This document shows, piece after piece, positions 50,396-61,775 of a stretch of DNA of 64,000 nt. This DNA is from Tubiluchus corallicola (taxonomy: Eukaryota; Priapulida; Priapulimorpha; Priapulimorphida; Tubiluchidae): assembly GCA_030141605.1 (NCBI GenBank), contig JAQGDQ010000330.1:1-64000 (forward strand). Direction: 5' to 3'. The translations under genes and the position numbers were made by a program. The notes under the pieces are model-generated. The model was not told where the DNA came from. It saw only the letters and a program-made list of their open reading frames with translations, and ran no database searches. The first letter of the stretch is position 1; the number at the start of each line of letters is the position of its first letter.

Positions 50396-53300
50396 GCTCG
50401 CTCAGTTGGCATGACACTCACTTAAAAACAAAAGTACGAGAAACAAAAAATGGTATGAATTATGCCAATACTGAAAAGTATTGTGAGTTTTATAAAAGAG
50501 GCGGTAGCACAGGAAGATTAATTAAGATTTTTTCTTGTAAAAATAAGATTGATTAATATTAAAGTTAGGACTACATAGACTAAATAACAGGTACATAAAG
50601 TGGACCTTGTGAGTATCCGCTGATATGCTGGTAACTCCAGGCACACGGAAATCAAACGGAGGAACATAATAGCCGGCTTTCTCCATGAACGCCACAACAA
50701 ATCCACCCAAACATGCATCTACATGAACCGGAATGCCATATTTCAGTCCCAGCTGAAAAACAAGAAGAATTATGGATTTTTTAAGCGTTACAAAAAAGTT
50801 GTGTTAACACAATTAGTTTCACATGTTATCACATGCTGACTGATGATGCAATAATAACTATTCTGGGAGTTTCTTTGCTGTTCATTCCTACAGATGGCAG
50901 TATGCATCCTAAAATCACAGCACTTTAATTTGCAAAACGGATGATGAGTAACATTATTAGACATAAAGGATAAGGAATTTCCCAAATTATCTTAAAGCAA
51001 CTCTAAATCAGAGACTATCGAGTAAGCATGCTTGGAAATCAGAGGAATAATTATGAGCTATCGCATATGTCGTCTAATGAACAGTACCAACTATTAAGTA
51101 ATTATGTGTGATTATCGAGTGGTCATGTCTGGAATGCAGTATGGGTCAAAAAGACTAATTTGTAAGCTTGCAAACAGTCTATGAAATGGACACCGGTCAC
51201 CAGGGCCTATTTCAGCCTAAGCGAGGCCCGGGGAAGTGGGGGGTGTGAGACCATGGTTGGCGCCCGGAAATTTTTGAACTGCTAGAACGCCGGAGAAGCA
51301 TTTTCGAAGAGAAAATATGGAGTTATACAGTTGTTAAAGGAAAGAACAATTGAAAGAAGGACTGCTTTATTCTCAAGACCAGTCCTTAATACTTGTCAAA
51401 TAGTCAAATCAAAAACAACTTCTTTGCAATATTTAATACCTTACTCTCACTTCCGTACAAGCTGGTGTTAGAAATTCCGAAATTGAAAACAGCTAAACAT
51501 CGGCACCGAGCCGCACAAGGCAAACGGTGCGCGTGCGGCAAGAGAGAGAGAGAGGGAAAGAGGAGGCAGTATGTTCGCATAAAGCAAAAAAAGTTACCTA
51601 GGCACGAGGCCCCCCTAAAGGGTGAGGCCCCGGGGAAGTATCCCCACTTCCCCCCCCCCCCTTGAAATAGGGCCTGCCGGTCACCCATTCGCATACTTAT
51701 CAGGTCTTGTACAACTCTGCAGAAAGAGTGCTTACAATTTAATCAACGAGTTTAGATGGCACAACAGTAGTTTCTCGCAGCGCAATAAGTCTCTGATTTG
51801 ACCTCCATAACAGAATTTACAGCAACACAGTTTACTTGTTAACGACAAGACTAGTGATAATTATCAAAACAGTTCCGCAATTATTATAGTTACATGTTAT
51901 TATTATTAATAATAAATGCCACAGTCAAAACAATAAAAAAGAACAACGTTTCAATCCGCCACTGTGGGTTACCATCGTGATGGCAAAAAGGGAAAAAGGA
52001 GGAATCACGAAAATAATATTTTCCGGGGAATTTTCCTTATATGATTTTGGTGTTTTTTATCTTTTGGTGGGAGGAATCAAAAATAATATTTTCGGGGGAA
52101 TTTTCCTTATATGATTTTGGTGTTTTTTATCTTTTTGACATGTGATGAAACGCTGCAATGGCAGTTAAATACGTTGAGATTTTTCATTATATTAGCAATG
52201 ATTTTAACTTATTTTATCTTATCTTATCTTATCTTATCTTATCTTATCTTATTTTAACTTATTTTAACTGATTTTAACATTATTTTAACAATGGCATTTT
52301 TTTATTAATAATAATGAGTACAGTCAACCGACATTTCGTAACATTTTTCCTACGTAAAAATCTTCGTATATAAAGGACTTTCGATTACAAGGGACGGTAT
52401 CTTCAGGTCCCGCGCGATAGAAACCCGGCTAAACTACCTCGCATATAAGGGACCCTATGATTAAAGTGAAATTGATTGATTTTTAACCTCAATTTTTCGC
52501 AAACTCGGCCTTCGAACAGCTCGGTTTCCACGGTCACATACATCTCGCATAACTGAAGAAGCTTCCTACGTAACATTTGCACTGAATGTGTAACAATAAC
52601 CCATAAAAATATGGAGAAAAGTGCAGGTCTAGATACACCCTCGGTCTAACTCAACTTTGGCTACAAGGGACATCGGATATAAAGGACGACTTTTTCCAGT
52701 CCCAAGGTGTCCCTGATATCTGAGGTTTACTGTAGTAACTTTACTAACTGCAGAATCAATTTTAGGCCTTAAAAAATTGCGCAGAACAAGTCAGAAGGAC
52801 TCAAGTTTAATAAGCCTTTTCACAGTTTCGTTGTGTGCATGCACATTTGCTGTGGGTCAAAGGTTAAGTGTACCACAGCAACATGTCTTGATTACAACTG
52901 CCATGTGATGCATGTAAGGCAAAGCTGTTTGCAGCATCAGTTTCATAATTTCAGTTGTTTTACGTGGACTTTACTTAATTATGCATTAGTCTAGGTGTAC
53001 TTTGGTAGCACGTCTTGATTTACTAGCACGATCTTGCTTGGGAACAAGAAAAAATGAATTAGGTAAGGTTCTAGCTAGCTGTTAAAACTGCATGAGCTGC
53101 GAGGCATTGTCAAGTGTGCACAAAATGCGTTGTCTGGTTCACTTAACCTTCCACATTTTCACAATCCCTGAGACTGTGAAAAGGCTTACTGAAGTAGTTT
53201 ATAATCTGAAACCTGAACACTGGGAGGCAAGTTAGCCTGCGTAAACAGAGGCACTTTACACGACCCACAATCAGTGCTTGCTAACGTGTGGTGTTCCTGC

Positions 53301-53754
53301 ACGTTTGACGCAAAATGGAAACTTTGCCAACATATCATCTTTCAGGAATGCTTGCAGACTTGACCAAAATGGGAGCCTCTTCACTTGGTCAACGAGCAAA
53401 CATGACATTTAATGATGACCTTCAATGTTATACCGCCCAGCACAAATCCGTGCGCACATAAAACCATGCTGGCACAGCTAGAAAACTGCAAAGATGAAAC
53501 TAATGATGGCGAAAAATGGCACACAGCAGATGAATTCGAGTCTACTTTTTCTGATAATAACACAAGTGCTGATCATAAGTTGTTTGTTCAACTTTGTTAT
53601 TTTCTTCGCAAAGCCATCCAGCTTCCTGGCGGTACTCGCCCAGCGGTCGCATATCGACAGGTAATTAAAAAAACAATTTTTAATAGATTGAAAATTTTCA
53701 TTTGCCATAAAATAATGACAGCACAAGTGGCTATCATTATTTATAAGATATCAT

Positions 53755-53807
<53 letters not shown>

Positions 53808-56800
53808 ATAGGTCATTATATATACATGTATTATATGTGTATCTTTCTTTGCCATAAAATAATGATAGCATACATTATAAAATGTGATATATCATTTAGT
53901 GATTGCCTGTCATGAATGGGCTACACTGCTAATAGGCAAATGCGTGTGGTGCAAAGAAAGTTAAAAACTACAAGTGCATAAAAACACAAGTAATAAAGTA
54001 AAAATGATATAAGCTACAGCAAAATACACCTATCTAAAAAACTAAAGCACACTTTTAGGAATACAATCTCATATAAAATAATACACATCATAAAGGTAAT
54101 ATAAACACGCATCTTGACATAAACACAAAACCATCTCAGGGTATAATTAAACATTCGAACAGTACAATAATTTGTTTAAAATGCCAAACAAAGCCAAAGT
54201 AAAAAAACTAATTTGTGTTTGATTAGATTAGTTCCCTAAATATACACCAGGAGAACAATTTAAGAAGAACTGCTGTGCTTAGAAATGTATCACAACCTTT
54301 AAATTAACACATAAGGTAGAATTACATAGTTAAAGCAGAAGTAAAGGAAATTTTAAAGTATGTCCCAAAAAACTTTTCAAACAAAGTTATGTTACTTTGC
54401 ATTACGCTAACCTGTATGAAAAACTTATATGATTGGAAATGCAAACTTTTTAAAATTTAAAAGATTTGTGATACCTGGAAAAAATGGCACTGCATCGCTA
54501 TCCCAGCGTGCACCTCTGATTCACCAAAAAACATTTCACTAGTTTAATTAACAACATATAATAATGAATACTTTTACTTAGTTAGTGATTAGTGAAGCGT
54601 GTGCTATGAATGCAGTGATTACTTTTTCAAACTTTACATGCAATGTTATCTAAATGTTTTTCAAATGACATACAGTTGAAATGGCCCACACCTAACAGTC
54701 ATTGCCGGAGTTTAAATTTACAAGTTTCACTTCGTTACTGCCAATGCAACCTCTGTATGCAATAAAACAACATTGTAAGTGATATAAAATTTTAAATTTC
54801 AGAACAAATTTTTAAGCTTGATATATGAAAAGCATTTTCTTGTACTTCAAGTTATATGTCGTTTCATCTTGCATTAATATACAAGCATTCCCCGATTCAC
54901 GACCTAAACCATTTGGGAAAGAAACAAGAGTTGCACTTAGATTGTGAACCTGCCACTTTTGAGCGCAAACCTGGCTACTTTTATATCGAAGATTCAAATC
55001 AGCCTCAAATTACGAAGTCGTAAAACCCTACTTATTATTATGCTAATTACGTTACAAATGTATTATATTAATTACAAAATGCAATTGTGTTTGTGCAGAA
55101 TTCGACAAAGGTTCGTTGAGAAGTGTATGCACAATCGTTCTGAAACTGAAGGTGATACACGAACACCAAAAGTGCCATCGAACAGGGAGTCTTCGAGTTT
55201 CGTGGCAAACAACCACAGCTACACTTATGTGTATCCCCGCAACTCAAGCAACACCAGCAACAGAACTTTGTTTATAGCCGTACTGTCAGTGCCAACGGAA
55301 ACGGTCCTGAGGCAGACGATCAGAGACACCTGGGGATCCGTAACTCGCAACCGAGGTGACATCGCTCTGATGTTCCTTCTAGCAGAGGCAAACGATCCAC
55401 AAACGATGCACAGAGTATACAACGAGATGTCACGGCACAAAGACCTGATTGTTGGCAGTTTTACAGACTCCTACAGGAACATATCCCTAAAATGCATCAT
55501 GGTCCTTCATGCAGTCCACAACATCTGTCCCGACTGTCATTACCTTCTGAAAACCGACACCGACTCGTGGGTGAACGTCCCACGGATTCTGGACTTCCTG
55601 CAAACCGTGGACACGAGGAAGGTAATCATTGGAAGAATGAAGAATGGTAACCGTGTGGTTCGGAATCCAGAACACCAATGGTACGTTTCAACAAGTGATT
55701 ACGAACCGCCCACTTTCCCCCCATATTTGGCAGGAGCAGGATACATAATGAGCATGGATCTTCCACGGGTGTTGTACGAGCATTCGCTAACGAGGAAAGT
55801 ACTACCTGTAGAGGATGCATACGTGACGGGCGTGCTAGCAGAGAAGGCGGGCGCTACCAAAATTCACAGCAAGCACATCTACAAGGAGCTTGTTTGCTTG
55901 ACAGAACCAGTGGAGATGGCGTTTGTGGTTCACCACATTAATTTTCACTCGATGAAGATATTATACCACAAAGTGATGCTGGGCCGAACAAGTGAGGATC
56001 TACATGAATGGAAAGCCTATAATGGTACGATGGATGACAAAGTATATAGAAAATTGTGTGAGCAGTGACGAAAACTTGATGAGGAAGGGATTACTGGTGC
56101 TCAGCCGAAAATGTAACAGAGCATAACAGGAAAGAACAGACAAAAATCTACGGGATATGAAGAAATGATCGACTCCCTACTTCCATGCAGAAGAAACCAA
56201 AAGGAGTCATTTGGCATGTTTAAGCATTAAAACTCTAACTAGTGTGATCAACTGTTAGCAAGTGTGTGCTTGCAAACCAAAACCGCCCACAAGACTAAAA
56301 CAATGTTATGATGCTTCAAAGTAGAATGTACCAAAAACTTGGTCAAATTTTTTGTATTTTATAAAAACAAAATATTGGACTTGTATGTTCTAGTATCAAA
56401 TTATCGAGAAAGTGTTCAAAAACACTGAAAATTTAATTTTATAACTCCTTGCCCACTTTTCTATCTACAAACATGCAAAGTCCGTAACAGCCAACATTTG
56501 TGTGGTTGCTAAGTGTTTTGTAGAAACGCGACAAAAACAATGGCTAACTTTAACAGTGATTTTCTCAAGATTATGTTTTTCAGTGAGCAGCCTGCACCTC
56601 AACTTCAATGTGGATTATCTCAGCTTAGAAACGACATAGAGCGATGAACTTAGTGTAAAAGTGATCCTCATGAAATGGAAACTATGTAGAATAAGTAGAA
56701 AAGCTTAATTGCTGACTTATGGACGATATTTGCTATGCAAGCACACAAGTATAAATTATATCAGCAAGAAAATACTAATAACTTATTGTAGCATTTGGAT

Positions 56801-59800
56801 ACAGTATTAGAACTAAGTTAATCAATACCTTTAATTAGCTACCTGTTTTTTTATTTATGTATGTATTTATTTATTCTAAATGTTTGTTATTGTTGTATGT
56901 TTATGTGCAAAAAATATGAAACTTCGTGCATATAAACTAAAAGAATACATCAATATCTACGTCTTAATATTCTAAATTACAACGAACCAATGTCCTAGTA
57001 GCTCATTATCACAATATTGCGACAAAGACACCATAAAATACAAACTGAAAAGTAAAACAAAAAGGAGTTTTCTCATTTGAGCTTTGTAAAGAATTTCTAT
57101 GCTTATAAATGCAGAATATTTAATTCATACTCTGTTTAGTGTTCACTGGATTAACCTATAGCCAATATTATAAGTGCTATCAGATGCAAGTGTTTTGCTA
57201 CAGAAGTGAGATCATTTCAGAATTGTGTAATCATGCAGTTTGATCAGAAGTTTGCATCAAAACAAAGAAGACTGTTTTACAATCAAAAGAGAAATATCAA
57301 AGCAAAGCCACAACGTTCTTTGTACAATTTCAGTTTGTCTTAAACGAGCCTCTAACTTAAAGGGTCAAATTTAATGTAAAAACAAATTAATTTACTAAAA
57401 TGAGCTTACTGTAACTTAAAATTTGACACTAATTTTATTAAATTCCATGCCTTCTTTCTTACTGAAACCAGGCCTCAAACAAGCATTTTTGTCAAAACAT
57501 TTTATTCATTTTTGCTCTTGAAACTTCAGAAAATCACAGGCTAGATAAATATGATAGAATGGCTTCCTTGATTAACGAGTCGTGTATGTGACGCTGAATA
57601 TGTAAACAACATTACACAGTGAAATGTAACGAGTGGTTTACCGAACACAAACGCTGCTGTAGCTAGAGCACATCACGTGGTTTACCGAACACAAACACTG
57701 CTGTAGCTAGAGTGCATCGCATGGTTTACCGAACACAAATGCTGCTGTAGCTAGAGCGCATCGCGTGGTTTACCGAACACAAACGCTGCTGTAGCTAGAG
57801 CGCATCGCATGGTTTACCGAACATAAATGCTGCTGTAGCTAGAGCGCATCGCATGGTTTACCGAATACAAATGCTGCTGTAGCTAGAGTGCATCGCGTGG
57901 TTTATCGAACACAAATGCTGCTGTAGCTAGAGCGCATTGCATGGTTTACCGAACACAAACACTGCTGTAGCTAGAGCACATCGCGTGGTTTACCGAACAC
58001 AAACACTGCTGTAGCTAAAGCGCATTGCGTGGTTTACCGAACACAAACACTGCTGTAGCTAGAGTGCATTGCATGGTTTACCGAACACAAATGCTGCTGT
58101 AGCTAGAGCGCATTGCGTGGTTTACCGAACACAAATGCTGCTGTAGCTAGAGTGCATTGCGTGGTTTACCGAACACAAACGCTGCTGTAGCTAGAGCGCA
58201 TTGCGTGGTTTACCGAACACAAACGCTGCTGTAGCTAGAGCGCATCGCATGGTTTACCGAACACAAACACTGCTGTAGCTAGAGCGCATCGCATGGTTTA
58301 CCGAACACAAACACTGCTGTAGCTAGAGCGCATCGCGTGGTTTACCGAACACAAATGCTGCTGTAGCTAGAGCGCATTGCGTGGTTTACCGAACACAAAC
58401 GCTGCTGTAGCTAGAGCGCATCGCGTGGTTTACCGAACACAAACGCCGCTGTAGCTAGAGTGCATCGCGTGGTTTACCGAACACAAATGCTGCTGTAGCT
58501 AGAGTGCATCGCGTGGTTTACCGAACACAAACGCTGCTGTAGCTAGAGTGCATCGCGTGGTTTACCGAACACAAATGCTGCTGTAGCTAGAGCGCATCGC
58601 GTGGTTTACCGAACACAAATGCTGCTGTAGCTAGAGCGTATCGAGTGGTTTACCGAACATAAATGCAGCTGTAGCTAGAGCGCATCGCGTGGTTTACCGA
58701 ACACAAACGCTGCTGTAGCTAGAGTGCATCGCGTGGTTTACCGAACACAAATGCTGCTGTAGCTAGAGCGCATGTTTCACTGGCGACATCTAGCGTGTAA
58801 AACATGCAAAATTAAGTTCCAGACTTTCTTCACATTTGATTTGCTCTTATCTAAACTTCCAAGAAAAAGTTAGAAGCATCAGAAAATATTAGTTCATCTT
58901 CTTTCTATACACGAAAGAGCCAGCCTCTAGGAGTCAACGTGTTTATTGAGCGATGATCATTTTGGCTATTGAAGCCATTATCAAACTATAAATCATGCCA
59001 AAAGAAAGAATAAATAGATTGCTAGTCGTAATCTTTAGCCCCGGGTGACATGGCTTCAACTTATGTAGGCTCACTTTTTATACTTATAATGCTTACTGCT
59101 GTGGTTCTTCATTATGTAGACTTGGATTCATTTGTTTACCTGTTGTGTTCTTTTTTGGTTCTCGTGTGTTAGGTAAAACTTTTGTACATTTCTCTGCAAT
59201 TTCTTCCATTACAACCTAGTTTATTTTGATAAGTTAAATTCTAATCTGTTTTGTAGTTTCGGTTTATGCCTTTGTATCATTAATGTATTATTTATTCATA
59301 GGCTTCATTTATAGTTTGATAATGGCTTCAATAGCCGAAACGATCGTCGTTCAATAAACGTGTTCATTTTCTTTCTATTTTTCTACAAAACTGAAACTTC
59401 ATAAGCCATGCTGTATTTGACCTTTAATAAACATTTTACGCAACTACGACAACCGCACAACAAACAAACAAACGAACGACGTGCATCTTACCTGACCAAT
59501 TTCATCAATGGGATCAAGAATTCCGTGGGGAAAGGGCGGAGCTGAGCCGACCAACTGAAAATAAACTACAAATAATTATTCTAAGTATCATGGCTGCTGC
59601 TACACTCATGCGACAGAAATGATTGCAAAGGGTAATATAACAGCAACAGCAAGTACTGTATAAACTCAAACTCAAACTACATTTATTCATTTACCGTTTA
59701 TATCTACACTCATGTCTCAGTTTGCCGGACCTCGCTTTTGTTGGGAAAATCGAACAAAATCTGGACCGTTAAAAAGTCCCCTATGGAAGCAGTCCATTGT

Positions 59801-61693
59801 TTTGTGAGGTGACCGGTACTTTGCAGGCCATCACATTGTTTACATCATTACACCAGTGCAACCAAGCAGCGTGTCATGACACGTCTGTAGCTTGTATGAC
59901 GGTGTGTTTTTGTCAGCGTGTTCGTAGAATTACAAAGTTTTATCTGAGAGACTATATTGAACATTATTGATAATACTGAGTGAAAATAGGGGGTGCTGCA
60001 CTTCCACAGTACCTATACACAAGCAGGCACTGGAAACGGAAGTCTGCTTCATGGGAAAGAGTTTTTTAGTATTTTTAAAAAGACTAATTATTGAATTTCT
60101 CCATTTATTTTGAGTAAACTATTTACAAAATACCTAGCATTAATGGCTGTTACACATGCATGCCATAGTAGCATAAGATAGAAACGCAAAGTTATCGTAA
60201 CTAAGCTATCAACAGTTAAATTTGATAGGGAACGCTTACACGCTCGCATGTGCACATGAAACATCTGCATTTATTGAGAAAGACACTCCGCCAGCATGTA
60301 CTGAAACCTGTGGAAGTCAGAGAACTAATACTGCAGTTGGAATTTTCCGTTTTGCTATTTTATGAAAAGGGAGAATCAGTGAATTATTGGCAGGCAAATT
60401 CCTCGTGGAAGACAGGCAATTTAAATGTAGCGCCTGCGTAAATATGCTGTAGTGTTTACTGATTAGTTTTCTGATAGCTTTGCACCTCCCCCCTTTGATG
60501 AGGACAGCCTGAAAAGCACGCATTCTTTATGCCGAAAATGTTTCTACGTCTCCGCGATACACAGAGTAAATACAATGGGTTTTACGCAAATTGCTTCTTT
60601 AAATTTACAAAATGTAGCGACATACCGAGTTAAAAATTCCCAGTTTTGCGATTCATTTAACCATTAAGGTATACAGAAAGAAATCCATTCTACCGTACCT
60701 GTCTGAAATGAACGATATTCCGCATTACACAGAACAGAATTATGCAGAGGTCAAAGTACTGATGTAAAGAGGGTTCGATAGAAGAAAAAGTGATTTCATT
60801 TATGGAAGGTTTAACATAACAGTGTGACTTATTGATACAAGTGTGACTTGACACTTCCATGGTATGATTTATCATGCAAGTGTGATTTAAATGGATGTGT
60901 GAGTTGTCATACAAGTGTGACTTACCATGCAGGAGTGACTTACCATACAAGTGTGACTTATCATGCCAGTGTGACTTACTATACAACTATGACTTACCAT
61001 ACAAGTGTTTGAATTTACAGCTCTTTTCATCTTCTTAATGTCAACTTTACATGTGACCGGGTCAATCGGAATGTGCGTCAATTTCATCCTGAACAAATGA
61101 GCCGCCTGAAACGGAAAAGTTTGTCAATTCAATAACACTCTCGTTCAAGCAGTACATAGGCAGGTAAACAAAGTATCAGCATAGGACGGTACTGAAGCTG
61201 ATGAATTCAATTTTCTGTACAAACTTTTAATGCAGGACGACACCAACTTACTGCATGCCTAATAGAAGAGCTGTACTTCACGCTGTATTAGTTAAGTACC
61301 ACCCTGTACAAATGCTTTGATAAACACCCCCCCCCCCAAAGAAGATGGTAAAACCATTTTCACACTAGAAATACAGGCATGTGAATTTCATAAGTGTGCC
61401 TTACATGATACAGTAAATCAAAAAATTGTATCAAAAATAAAAAAAATCACTGTAAATATAAAAAAAACAATTCTTGATTTGTATGGGCCTAATTAATCTA
61501 TTTCTGTAAATAAAAATAAAAGATCTTTATATTTTTTGCAGTTCAATATTTTAATACTATTTTCATAACACTGTAAAAATGGCTAACTTGGTTTAAATCA
61601 TCGATCATGGCTCATCATCATCATCATCATCATTAGCGTCAATTCAATATCATTGTCATCACCAACACCATTGTCATTAATATCATGATTGTT

Positions 61694-61726
<33 letters not shown>

Positions 61727-61729
61727 TTC

Positions 61730-61775
<46 letters not shown>

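Larger units (their letters stand above)
57355..59430 (+). repeat. Dispersed repeat family R3, copy 2, enlarged by internal insertions
   Basis: Outer parts match 20655-21180 (start CTTAAAGGGTCAAA, GAAACTTCAGAAAATCACAGG, CACAGTGAAATGTAAC; end AAAACTGAAACTTCATAAG, TTTGACCTTTAAT). Between them lie a 44-bp minisatellite (57633-58772) and a nested long-TIR MITE (58936-59364), which explain the four-fold greater length. Confidence 0.65.

Noticed and set aside
54944-55039. Upstream part of the GT31 frame
   Set aside because: Begins at GTG; the first ATG is 55040. It could still be coding if an upstream exon exists.
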